Part shown: positions 1 through 6,472 of the stretch, in pieces
How positions within the stretch are numbered: the stretch's first letter is position 1
How the letters are laid out: every line of letters begins with the position of its first letter
Origin: Lachnospiraceae bacterium
GTDB taxonomy: Bacteria > Bacillota_A > Clostridia > Lachnospirales > Lachnospiraceae
DNA: 10,256 nt
Assembly: GCA_017540915.1 (NCBI GenBank)
Contig: JAFYAD010000187.1
Span: forward strand, 1 to 10,256
Reading direction: 5' to 3'
Translations under genes and position numbers: made by a program
The notes under the pieces: model-generated
The model's input: only the letters and a program-made list of their open reading frames with translations
The model's database searches: none
Told to the model about the DNA's origin: nothing

Positions 1-424
1 GCGGTATCGGCACCACCATGTCAATTTCTTTGCTCTCCAGCCAGTTTCTGCAGTCCCGGCCCATCTCTGCCACAAATAATTCCGCAAAATCCCGCCTGTT
101 GGAATACTTGAACCGGTAAACAAGCGATTTCATGTCACCGTCATACTCAAATATCGATCTGCCCTCGGCAAAGTTGTGCTCATATTTTTCGCAATCGGAA
201 CAATACTCACGTTCATCGCTTGTCAGGCTTCTGCCACATTTTTTACACAACGGCTCTTTTACATGCTTTATCCTGCCTCTGCAGCCCGGGCACAGCGCTC
301 CTGTCCCCTCTTCCCCCGACAGTTCTGAAAACCACTGGGGTCTGACGGTTCCGCATATTGGGCATTTATCCGGGAAAATGATTTTTTTCAGCCTTTTCAG
401 ACCTTTTTTCGTCTTATCTGTCAT
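1..424 (-). CDS. comF: ComF family protein (double zinc ribbon / phosphoribosyltransferase-like), 3' end off window
   Basis: The first 141 codons of a ComF/ComFC-type protein are present; the C-terminal part lies beyond the left edge. In naturally competent bacteria ComF proteins are needed for uptake of transforming DNA, probably in the cytoplasm during single-strand import; in many Clostridia the role is untested. Visible features: a basic N-terminus, then four Cys pairs forming a double zinc ribbon (C21/C24, C45/C48, C60/C63, C75/C78). These are followed by the conserved stretch from F92 to F105 (FEYDG...LVYRFKY) and the start of the phosphoribosyltransferase-like core (VVPIP, residues 137-141). 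The ATG overlaps the recD2 stop as ATGA, and a GGAG lies 11 nt upstream inside recD2, which suggests translational coupling. Family assignment is firm; the competence role is inference. Confidence 0.88.
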   Translation of the reverse strand, partial: MTDKTKKGLKRLKKIIFPDKCPICGTVRPQWFSELSGEEGTGALCPGCRGRIKHVKEPLCKKCGRSLTSDEREYCSDCEKYEHNFAEGRSIFEYDGDMKSLVYRFKYSNRRDFAELFVAEMGRDCRNWLESKEIDMVVPIP

Positions 425-2637
425 ATATCGGACGTCTCCAGTATTCTGTCCCGGAAGGCACAGTATCTTTTATCCTGCCTGTCATTTTCGATCATATCGT
501 CGAAAACGCTGCGGCTTCCCACTAAGGTAACGCATTTTTTTGCTCTGGTAACCGCAGTGTACAAAAGGTTCCGGTTTAGCAGAACCGATGGTCCTTTCAA
601 CAGGGGGATTATCACCACCGGGTACTCCGACCCCTGGGATTTGTGTATTGTGACTGCGTAAGCAAGCTCCAGCTCCTCAATCTGCTTCAGGGGATATTCA
701 ACCAGATGCCCGTCGTCGAACTCCACGGTCATGGTCTCCATAAAGGTATCAATGATACGGATCAGTCCCACATCGCCGTTGAACACTCCCATGCCGCTGT
801 CCGTAGCGATATTCAGCCTCCCCCTGACTTCCCACTCCAACTGGTAATTATTCTTGATCTGCATCACCTTATCGCCCTCTCTGAAAACGCCTCCGGCGAA
901 ACGCACAACCTCCGCTTTGGAAGCATCGGGGGGATTGAGCACCTCCTGAAGTCTGTTATTGAGATTTTCGACTCCAAGCGCTCCTTTTCTGGTGGGAACC
1001 AGCACCTGTATATCAAAAGGATCACATCCAAACTGCGGCGGAAGTTTTCTGGTGATCAGATCCATCACGACCCTGGTCACGGTCTCCGTATCACCTCTCT
1101 CCAAAAAGAAGAAATCCCTGGACTTATTGTCGCAGATTACATGTTCACCTTTATTGATCTTATGGGCGTTCACCACTATATCGCTCTCTCCGGCCTGTCT
1201 GAAAATCTCATTCAGTTCCACAACCGTAAATCTGCCGCTGGATATGATATCGGACAATACCGTGCCCGGACCCACGCTGGGAAGCTGGTCCACATCTCCC
1301 ACTAATATCAACGACGTGCCGCTTCTGACAGCCCGCAAAAGAGAATTCATGAGAAATATGTCCACCATTGACATCTCATCCACTATTATATACTCTGCAT
1401 CAAGCGGATTGTCCTCGTCACGCCCCATGAAAACCTCATCATCTTCCACGCCACCGGTCTGTTCCAACAGCCTGTGTATGGTGGAGGCTTCCCTTCCGGT
1501 GGTCTCCTTCATGCGCTTTGCGGCTCTGCCTGTGGGAGCGCACAAAGCATACTCCCTGCCTTCTATCTCAAGGTATTCTATAATGGAATTCAGTGTTGTA
1601 GTCTTTCCGGTACCCGGACCTCCGGTTATGACCAAAACCCCCTTGGCAGCTGCCAGACGTATTGCATCTTTTTGTTTTTCCGCAAGTTCGATATCGGTAT
1701 TTTTCATAATCTCACCGATTATGAGCTCAACGTTCTTTGGATCGGGTTTTCGGTCAACATTGAGGCAGTTGAGCATATATGCGGAAGAGCTCTCCACCTT
1801 GTAAACGCCCGCTAAAAACACCTGCTTCATCTCGGCTGTCTTTTTGATGATGATGCGCCTGTCCACGGAAAGTTCCATTATACCGTGTTCCGCCAGCTCC
1901 TCCGAGACATTCATAAGACTCATGGCCCTTTCCGTCAGCAACCTGTAAGGCAGATATGTATGCCCTTCCGAGGAAGCTTCGGAGAGGCAGTATAAAATTC
2001 CGCATTTTACCCTTTCCCCGGAGTATGGCGGCAAACCTGCGGACATAGCGATATTATCGGCGATCCTGAATCCCACTCCCTTAATATCTTCGGCAAGCCT
2101 GTAAGGATTATTTTTCATGATATCATACAGCCTGTCTCCGTAGAATTCATATATCTTCACCGAAAGATTCATGGAAATCGAATACTTTTGCAGAAAAGTC
2201 ATGGCTCGTCTGACAGACCGCTTTTCCTCTGCATTCTGTGCGATCTCCATGGCTTTTTTTTCGCTGATGCCTTTTATCTCTGCCAGCCTCTCGGGCTCCT
2301 CATCTATGATCCGAAAGGTCTCATCACCGAATTTTTTGACGATCCGCGCTGCCAGCGCCGGTCCCACACCCTTTATGGCTCCGCCGGCCAGATACCTTTC
2401 TATTGATTCGGCATCCTCCGGTTCCCTCTCCGAGTAAGAGCTGACCTTGAATTGCTCACCATAACTGGCATGTTCCACCATCTCTCCGCAGAAATCCGCA
2501 AACAGTCCCTCGGAAAGCCCGGGCATTATGCCGACAACTGTGAGCTCGCCCTCGTCTATGTCTATCGTAGCGACAGTGTAGCCGTTCTCCTCATTCCGAA
2601 ACAATATTCTGTTTACACTGCCGTGTATGTTTTCCAT
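421..2637 (-). CDS. recD2: ATP-dependent RecD2-type DNA helicase
   Basis: A 738-residue superfamily 1B 5'-3' DNA helicase of the RecD2 (RecD-like, RecBC-independent) class, found in Firmicutes and Deinococcus and linked to DNA repair and replication-fork maintenance. The long N-terminal region typical of RecD2 carries helix-hairpin-helix-like stretches (about 88-104, 121-133 and 185-197, each with an IKG core). The helicase core shows Walker A GGPGTGKTTT (339-348), motif Ia APTGRAAKRM (367-376), Walker B with DE at 420-421, motif III LVGDVDQLPS (445-454), NEIFRQ (476-481), motif V TIHKSQGSEYP (663-673) and motif VI YTAVTRAK (693-700). All key residues look intact. AAGGTG lies 10 nt before the ATG. 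The gene follows the flagellar rod genes after a terminator, and its stop overlaps the comF start, so it probably heads a recD2-comF transcript. I saw no convincing promoter in the short gap before it. Confidence 0.96.
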   Translation of the reverse strand: MENIHGSVNRILFRNEENGYTVATIDIDEGELTVVGIMPGLSEGLFADFCGEMVEHASYGEQFKVSSYSEREPEDAESIERYLAGGAIKGVGPALAARIVKKFGDETFRIIDEEPERLAEIKGISEKKAMEIAQNAEEKRSVRRAMTFLQKYSISMNLSVKIYEFYGDRLYDIMKNNPYRLAEDIKGVGFRIADNIAMSAGLPPYSGERVKCGILYCLSEASSEGHTYLPYRLLTERAMSLMNVSEELAEHGIMELSVDRRIIIKKTAEMKQVFLAGVYKVESSSAYMLNCLNVDRKPDPKNVELIIGEIMKNTDIELAEKQKDAIRLAAAKGVLVITGGPGTGKTTTLNSIIEYLEIEGREYALCAPTGRAAKRMKETTGREASTIHRLLEQTGGVEDDEVFMGRDEDNPLDAEYIIVDEMSMVDIFLMNSLLRAVRSGTSLILVGDVDQLPSVGPGTVLSDIISSGRFTVVELNEIFRQAGESDIVVNAHKINKGEHVICDNKSRDFFFLERGDTETVTRVVMDLITRKLPPQFGCDPFDIQVLVPTRKGALGVENLNNRLQEVLNPPDASKAEVVRFAGGVFREGDKVMQIKNNYQLEWEVRGRLNIATDSGMGVFNGDVGLIRIIDTFMETMTVEFDDGHLVEYPLKQIEELELAYAVTIHKSQGSEYPVVIIPLLKGPSVLLNRNLLYTAVTRAKKCVTLVGSRSVFDDMIENDRQDKRYCAFRDRILETSDI

Positions 2638-2691
2638 ATTCCTTATGCACCTTGTGTTTTCTCTGTGTTTCCGCTCAAAAATTATTTACAA

Positions 2692-2727
2692 CAAAATAGC
2701 TGCATATATCATAACATATACGCAGCT
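2692..2727 (-). terminator. Rho-independent terminator after flgJ
   Basis: On the minus strand a 12-bp stem (AGCTGCGTATAT pairing with ATATATGCAGCT, one G-U pair) with a 6-nt loop is followed by ATTTTG. It lies 24 nt past the stop of the FlgJ-like gene, so it should end the flhO-flhP-flgJ transcript before recD2. The U-tract is short and interrupted, so termination may be partial. Confidence 0.75.
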
Positions 2728-2751
2728 TTCTTACAAACCCTTTGATATTCG

Positions 2752-3210
2752 TCAGATATCCAGCCGGATCCCCACATCCTGTATGCCTTCTACTTCATTG
2801 ATCCGTGTCTCCTCTTCCCTGATGACTTCTCCGTCCACCGCCTCGGCATCCACCGGAGATATACCTATGTTTCTGGCCATCTGCTCCACCATCTCGGCAG
2901 TAAACCTTCCACCGCTCTGTTCTATAAGCTCATCTGCAAGTTTGGAATTCAGGGTGGACATAAAGTAATCCGTCAGTTTGGATACGGAGTTGTCCGTCCC
3001 TTCCTCATCACTCTTCATGCTGTCCTCAACCGTCTCCAGCATTTTTTCCACAAAATATTTCTCAAACTGCTTTACAGCATCTTCCATCTCTGCTCTGGAA
3101 GCGGTCTTACCCATCGAAGAAAGACTTCCGCTGACGTTTTCCGCCGCAGACGCCGCTCTCGTCTGTGCAGACAGTGACTGTATGTAAGAAGAATCAAAAT
3201 CTATAGCCAT
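2752..3210 (-). CDS. flgJ: FlgJ-like flagellar rod-binding (rod cap) protein
   Basis: A 152-residue protein matching the rod-binding domain of FlgJ (PF10135 type), which caps the growing flagellar rod and guides rod subunit assembly. The domain spans about residues 43-115: FEKYFVEKMLETV at 49-61, the tail-side LADELIEQSGGRFTAEM at 91-107, then an acidic, probably disordered tail (116-152). There is no C-terminal glucosaminidase domain, unlike enterobacterial FlgJ; this short form is common in Firmicutes, so peptidoglycan opening must be done by another enzyme. The start is set by AAAGGAGG 6 nt before the ATG. It is the last gene of the flhO-flhP-flgJ group, 66 nt after flhP; that gap also holds an imperfect hairpin at 3234-3261. 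Function is well supported by motif and context. Confidence 0.86.
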   Translation of the reverse strand: MAIDFDSSYIQSLSAQTRAASAAENVSGSLSSMGKTASRAEMEDAVKQFEKYFVEKMLETVEDSMKSDEEGTDNSVSKLTDYFMSTLNSKLADELIEQSGGRFTAEMVEQMARNIGISPVDAEAVDGEVIREEETRINEVEGIQDVGIRLDI

Positions 3211-3275
3211 GGTATTCCTCCTTTCACTGCATTATGGCCGGACATCTCTCTGCCCCGGCATGCTCAACCTTTTTT

Positions 3276-3293
3276 ATCAGCTCTTCAGCTGAT
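3276..3293 (-). other. Perfect short hairpin overlapping the flhP stop codon
   Basis: A 7-bp stem (ATCAGCT/AGCTGAT) with a GAAG loop contains the TGA stop of flhP. On the minus strand it is followed by AAAAAA, not a U-run, so it is not an intrinsic terminator. It could affect mRNA stability or the relative expression of flhP and the downstream rod-cap gene, but this is only a structural observation. Confidence 0.4.
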
Positions 3294-4092
3294 TTGCCGT
3301 TCCCAGCATAGCATCTGCTGTCTGTATAGCCTTCGAATTAAGCTCATACGCGCGCTGTGCTATGATCATATTGACCATCTCATCCGCAACATTGACATTT
3401 GAGGACTCCAGATACCCCTGATGAACCGAACTTCTCTTGAGCTGAGGATTAGTCCATTCATTAAGCGGTTCTCCGCTGGCATCCGTCTCTGTAAAATACG
3501 TTCCGGAAATATTTTTCAGACCCGCGGGATTATTGAACTGCCATGTTCCTATAGTCATGTTGAGATCGTTGTAATTGCCCTCGGCATCCCTGTAACCTAT
3601 CTCCCCGTGACTCGAGACCATAACATTATTGGCATCCACTCCCTCCGGCAACACAATGGGATTTCCTGTGGTATCCAAAACCGCATAGCCTTCTGAAGAA
3701 GACAATTGAAGTCCGTTCTGTCCCAATGCCCAGCAAAAATCTCCGTTTCTGGTAAAATACATTTCATTATCAAGTCCCCTGACGGAAAACATACCGTCAC
3801 CCTCGATGGCGAATGCAGTATTGCTGTCGCTGGCCGTCAGCTCACCCTGTGAAAAACTTGATGTTATCGAGGCAACTCTGGTTCCCAGTCCTACCTGGGC
3901 AGCTATGGGTTTCTGCTCCCCGTTTGCCGTCGTGGTCTTTGCCTGAAGGTTCTGATACAGCAGGGATTTGAATTCCGCCTTATCCGAACGGAAACCCACT
4001 GTATTAACGTTTGCTATGTTATTGGATATTGTATCTACATTAGTCTGCTGAGCCAGCATTCCGCTTGCTGCGCTCCAAAGTGCTCTCATCAT
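3277..4092 (-). CDS. flhP: Flagellar hook-basal body rod protein FlhP (FlgG family)
   Basis: A 271-residue flagellar axial protein of the FlgF/FlgG family, a component of the distal rod exported by the flagellar type III system. The N-terminal rod motif is at residues 1-41 (SAASGMLAQQ followed by DTISNNIANVNTVGF). The C-terminal Flg_bbr_C helix is at 226-271 (GYLESSNVNVADEM, then IIAQRAYELNSKAI). Both ends form the coiled axial core, and the middle is the variable D1-like domain. Two adjacent ATGs are possible; the first (position 4092) is preferred because AAAAGG lies 9 nt upstream. It follows flhO by 24 nt. The order mbl-flhO-flhP matches Bacillus subtilis, where FlhO and FlhP are about 270 residues, which is why I use these names; automatic annotation may call it FlgG. 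Confidence 0.92.
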   Translation of the reverse strand: MMRALWSAASGMLAQQTNVDTISNNIANVNTVGFRSDKAEFKSLLYQNLQAKTTTANGEQKPIAAQVGLGTRVASITSSFSQGELTASDSNTAFAIEGDGMFSVRGLDNEMYFTRNGDFCWALGQNGLQLSSSEGYAVLDTTGNPIVLPEGVDANNVMVSSHGEIGYRDAEGNYNDLNMTIGTWQFNNPAGLKNISGTYFTETDASGEPLNEWTNPQLKRSSVHQGYLESSNVNVADEMVNMIIAQRAYELNSKAIQTADAMLGTANQLKS

Positions 4093-4116
4093 AGGCTTTT
4101 ACCTTTTCCTTTACTG

Positions 4117-4917
4117 TTAAATCCTGCCCACAGTATTCACTGCGCTGTCTGCCATGGAATCCATTGTACGTATTACCCTCTGATTAGCATCATACGCTCT
4201 CTGTATCGTGATCATACTGACCATCTCCGTCACGACATTCACATTTGACGCTTCGATATATCCCTGCTCGACCTTTGCCCCCGACTCGATGACGGTCGCA
4301 CCGTCAACAGGCAGATACAGGTTTTCCCCGTATTTGGAGAGGAAATCATAATTCTCGAAATCGGCTATTCCGAGCTGTGCAACGTTCTCTCCATCCTGAG
4401 TAATATAACCTTTCTGATCGATCTTAAAAGGCTGGTTCGGATCCAATCTTATGTAATTGGCTTCCGAAGGGTCTCCATTCATGGCGCCGTTCATGTTGAG
4501 TATGTAATCTCCGTCCTTGGTCACCAGAAAACCCTCCCTGGTAACTGAAAATGCGCCGTCTCTTGTATACATACAGTTTGTCTCACCCTGCTTGGATGTG
4601 TAGGACACGGCAAAAAAGCCATTACCGTCCAATGCCACGTCATACTGGCTGTCCGTGACCTGAAAACTGCCCTGGCTCCAATCCGTATATGTCTCTCCGA
4701 TCTTAACGCCCAGATTCGCATCGCCCAAATGCCTGTGAAGCCCGTGTGTAGACTGATCCTTGATCTTCACAGCCAGGCGGTCGTCAAACGACTGGGCTGT
4801 CGCCGCTTCCTTTTTATATCCGTTGGTATCGGCGTTGGCCAGATTATTGGTCATGACATCGAGACGGTTCATCTCGTTTACCATGCCGGTCCAGCCTGTG
4901 TATAAACCTTTCAGCAT
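4117..4917 (-). CDS. flhO: Flagellar hook-basal body rod protein FlhO (FlgF/FlgG family)
   Basis: A 266-residue flagellar rod protein, paralogous to the following flhP. N-terminal rod signature at residues 1-35 (GLYTGWTGMVNEMNRLD, then MTNNLANADTNGYKK). C-terminal Flg_bbr_C segment at 219-266 (GYIEASNVNVVTEM, then ITIQRAYDANQRVI). These flanking heptad-rich ends are diagnostic of axial rod, hook and linker proteins. Start supported by GGAGGT 7 nt upstream. It is the first gene after an exact-consensus sigma-28 promoter about 110 nt upstream, so it is expected to be expressed with late flagellar genes, and it directly follows an MreB/Mbl gene as in B. subtilis. Whether it corresponds functionally to FlgF (proximal rod) or FlhO (distal rod) cannot be settled from sequence alone. 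Confidence 0.92.
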   Translation of the reverse strand: MLKGLYTGWTGMVNEMNRLDVMTNNLANADTNGYKKEAATAQSFDDRLAVKIKDQSTHGLHRHLGDANLGVKIGETYTDWSQGSFQVTDSQYDVALDGNGFFAVSYTSKQGETNCMYTRDGAFSVTREGFLVTKDGDYILNMNGAMNGDPSEANYIRLDPNQPFKIDQKGYITQDGENVAQLGIADFENYDFLSKYGENLYLPVDGATVIESGAKVEQGYIEASNVNVVTEMVSMITIQRAYDANQRVIRTMDSMADSAVNTVGRI

Positions 4918-4964
4918 AAAATGTACCTCCGCAGTACCTGCAAAAATACATCCCTGTATGCCAT

Positions 4965-4986
4965 AAAACCGCGTCCCTGCGGTTTT
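4965..4986 (-). promoter_or_regulatory. Terminator-like hairpin in the flhO leader (possible attenuator)
   Basis: An 8-bp stem (AAAACCGC/GCGGTTTT) with a 6-nt loop sits between the sigma-28 promoter and the flhO ribosome binding site. On the coding (minus) strand the run of U is only four and belongs to the stem; on the plus strand it is six, so the element is a better terminator for plus-strand transcription. It is either a weak attenuator in the leader or a barrier to antisense reading. I found no match to a known riboswitch. Confidence 0.45.
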
Positions 4987-5026
4987 TTATCCTCTTCTGA
5001 GATGAGGTTAAACATCCTCACTTTTT

Positions 5027-5053
5027 TTATCGGCTTTTTTGCAGTAATCTTTA
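5027..5053 (-). promoter_or_regulatory. Sigma-28 (SigD/FliA) promoter for flhO-flhP-flgJ
   Basis: Read on the minus strand: TAAA, exactly 15 nt, then GCCGATAA, identical to the flagellar sigma-28 consensus (TAAA-N15-GCCGATAA). It lies between the mbl terminator and flhO and points at the rod genes. The expected transcription start is near 5020, giving an untranslated leader of about 100 nt with small hairpins. Context and exact match make this a high-confidence call. Confidence 0.9.
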
Positions 5054-5061
5054 CATATCAT

Positions 5062-5090
5062 ATTTTATATTTTCGTTATGCAAAAGACAA
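5062..5090 (-). promoter_or_regulatory. Possible vegetative (sigma-A) promoter upstream of the sigma-28 site
   Basis: TTGTCT, 17 nt, TAAAAT on the minus strand gives 4/6 and 5/6 matches to the sigma-A boxes with ideal spacing. It lies just upstream of the sigma-28 promoter in AT-rich DNA where chance matches are common. If real, it would give the rod genes some sigma-28-independent expression. Confidence 0.3.
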
Positions 5091-5133
5091 CATCTTTTTT
5101 CATGAAGATACGACCGTCTGTGCCCGTCTCATA

Positions 5134-5166
5134 GAAAAACAGCAACCGTCAAAAGACAGCTGCTGT
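5134..5166 (-). terminator. Strong rho-independent terminator after mbl
   Basis: On the minus strand a 12-bp stem (ACAGCAGCTGTC pairing with GACGGTTGCTGT, two G-U pairs) closed by a TTTT loop is followed by TTTTCT. It lies 17 nt beyond the mbl stop codon and should separate the lepB-tRNA-mbl transcript from the flagellar genes. Confidence 0.9.
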
Positions 5167-5183
5167 AATATGATCTGTATATT

Positions 5184-6176
5184 TTACTCTCCGCGTTTCC
5201 CTGCCAGAAAATCAACGAATCGTCCTGTTCCTATGGCAACGCACTGCATTGCATCCTCCGCCGTCATGCAATTGATGCCGGTACGGTCGCTTATGAGTTC
5301 CTCAAGGCCTCTCAAAAGCGCTCCTCCTCCCGTCAGGACCACGCCTCTCTCAGCCACATCCGCCGCCAGCTCCGGCGGGGTCTTTTCCAGAACGCCATGT
5401 ATCGCCTCTATAATGCGTCCCGTAGCCTCGCGCAAAGCCTCCTCTGTCTCATCACTTGTAACTGTAACCGTCTTTGGAAGTCCCGTCACAAGGTTCCTTC
5501 CCCTGACATCCATCTCAAGGTTCTCTGCCAGCGGAAAACAGGTTCCGATCTTAATCTTGACATCCTCCGCGGTTCTCTCACCTATCAGAAGATTATGTTT
5601 TTTTCTCATGTAACGCACGATAGCGTCGTCAAAGTCATCTCCGGCTATCTTGACCGAGGCGCTGACAACAGAGCCTCCCAGAGAGATCACCGCTATATCT
5701 GCCGTGCCGCCGCCAATATCCACTATCATATTGCCGCAGGGCTTTGAAATATCAATGCCCGCGCCTATAGCTGCCGCTATCGGTTCCTCTATGATCTGGA
5801 CTTCCCTGGCTCCAGCCTCGTATGTGGCATCCTCAACAGCCTTTTTCTCAACTTCCGTAACGCCGCTGGGCACGCATACTGCTATACGCGGTTTTCTCAG
5901 GGATCTTCTTCCCACCGATTTCTGAATGAAATACTGGATCATCTTTTCAGTGACCGTGTAATCCGAGATAACACCCTGTCTCAAAGGACGCACTGCCACG
6001 ATGTTTCCGGGAGTACGCCCCAGCATGAGCCTCGCATCCTCCCCTATCGCCACTATCTTATTTGAAGTGCGGTCAAAAGCTACCACTGATGGCTCTTTTA
6101 ACACAACTCCCTTCCCGTTTACATATACCAAAATGCTCGCGGTACCAAGATCGATACCTATATCTGTTCCTGCCAT
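5184..6176 (-). CDS. mbl: MreB/Mbl-family rod-shape actin homologue
   Basis: A 330-residue bacterial actin that polymerises under the membrane and guides cell-wall elongation. Actin-fold motifs are present: phosphate-1 loop DIGIDLGTASILVYV (5-19), GRTPGNIVAVRPLRQG (53-68), PSGVTEVEKKAVEDA (103-117), the connect region with EEPIAAAIGAGIDI (130-143), phosphate-2 loop IVDIGGGTADIAVISLGG (151-168) and adenosine motif LTGGGALLRG (281-290). The ATG at 6176 has AGGAG 9 nt upstream. The reading frame stays open further upstream to 6512, but that part is only translation of tRNA-Leu repeats and is not coding. The position directly before flhO-flhP matches B. subtilis mbl, so Mbl is preferred over MreB; paralogues in the genome would be needed to decide. 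It lies downstream of the tRNA and its repeats with no visible terminator between. Confidence 0.93.
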   Translation of the reverse strand: MAGTDIGIDLGTASILVYVNGKGVVLKEPSVVAFDRTSNKIVAIGEDARLMLGRTPGNIVAVRPLRQGVISDYTVTEKMIQYFIQKSVGRRSLRKPRIAVCVPSGVTEVEKKAVEDATYEAGAREVQIIEEPIAAAIGAGIDISKPCGNMIVDIGGGTADIAVISLGGSVVSASVKIAGDDFDDAIVRYMRKKHNLLIGERTAEDVKIKIGTCFPLAENLEMDVRGRNLVTGLPKTVTVTSDETEEALREATGRIIEAIHGVLEKTPPELAADVAERGVVLTGGGALLRGLEELISDRTGINCMTAEDAMQCVAIGTGRFVDFLAGKRGE

Positions 6177-6223
6177 ATTAAAAAACTCCTTGTAAATGAT
6201 CAAAAGACAAACGTATATATCAA

Positions 6224-6300
6224 TGTGGATAACAGAACTTATACCTTCATTACTTATCGGCACAAGAGACCGCATCCTGCTAGGTTTGTTTTTTAGCAAA
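6224..6300 (-). repeat. tRNA-Leu-derived tandem repeat, diverged copy
   Basis: The 77-nt unit begins (minus strand, 6300-6268) with a spacer whose second part is the segment AAACCTAGCAGGATGCGGTC. It continues at 6267-6224 with a degraded copy of the 3' half of the neighbouring tRNA-Leu: TCTTGTGCCGA is kept, the T-loop is altered and the end reads TTATCCACA. It adjoins the more intact unit at 6301-6378 and shares 18 of 20 bases with it in the AAACCTAG segment. It cannot fold as a complete tRNA because the 5' half is missing. It ends 47 nt before the mbl start codon. Confidence 0.8.
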
Positions 6301-6378
6301 TGCGGATAACAGGACTTGAACCTGCACGCCTCTCGGCACAAGAGACCGTATCCTACTAGGTTTGAAACTTTGGCAAAA
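6301..6378 (-). repeat. tRNA-Leu 3'-half tandem copy (pseudo-tRNA), intact copy
   Basis: This 78-nt unit abuts the 3' end of the true tRNA-Leu. Its last 43 nt (6343-6301) match the 3' half of the tRNA (anticodon-stem 3' strand, variable arm, T arm, acceptor 3' strand, discriminator A) with one mismatch, GAGA for GAAA in the variable loop. The first 35 nt (6378-6344) do not resemble a tRNA 5' half: no D arm, no CAAGA anticodon-stem strand, and only about five acceptor pairs could form. It is therefore a 3'-half duplication or an integration scar rather than a functional tRNA. It may lie in the lepB-tRNA-mbl transcript. Confidence 0.85.
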
Positions 6379-6460
6379 TGCGGATAACAGGACTTGAACC
6401 TGCACGCCTTTCGGCACAAGAACCTAAATCTTGCGTGTCTGCCAGTTTCACCATATCCGC
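6379..6460 (-). tRNA. tRNA-Leu (anticodon UAG)
   Basis: An 82-nt class II tRNA. Acceptor stem GCGGATA/TATCCGC, D stem GTG/CAC, anticodon stem CAAGA/TCTTG with loop TTTAGGT (anticodon TAG, reads CUN leucine codons), a long variable arm GCC-GAAA-GGC, T arm GCAGG-TTCAAGT-CCTGT and discriminator A. CCA is not encoded; the next bases are TTTTG, so the tRNA nucleotidyltransferase must add it. The 5' end is only 12 nt after the lepB stop codon, so the gene has no room for its own upstream promoter there; it is probably released from a lepB transcript, or a promoter lies inside lepB. All stems pair well, so I expect it to be functional. Confidence 0.97.
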
Positions 6461-6472
6461 AAAGTGACAGCC

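Noticed and set aside
959..1804. 281-codon open frame on the plus strand
   Set aside because: Antisense shadow of the recD2 helicase core, whose motifs are intact on the minus strand.
2054..2061. GCCGATAA octamer inside recD2 as a sigma-28 promoter
   Set aside because: No TAAA at the correct distance, and it lies inside coding sequence.
4918..5020. c-di-GMP riboswitch in the flhO leader
   Set aside because: Flagellar genes often carry one, but the conserved core of the known classes is not visible and the leader is short.
4921..5613. 230-codon plus-strand open frame crossing the flhO-mbl gap
   Set aside because: It crosses the mbl terminator and is antisense to mbl; no motif or ribosome site supports it.
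6224..6378. Possible CRISPR-like repeat array
   Set aside because: Only two units plus the parent tRNA; the repeated part is recognisably tRNA-derived and the spacers resemble each other.
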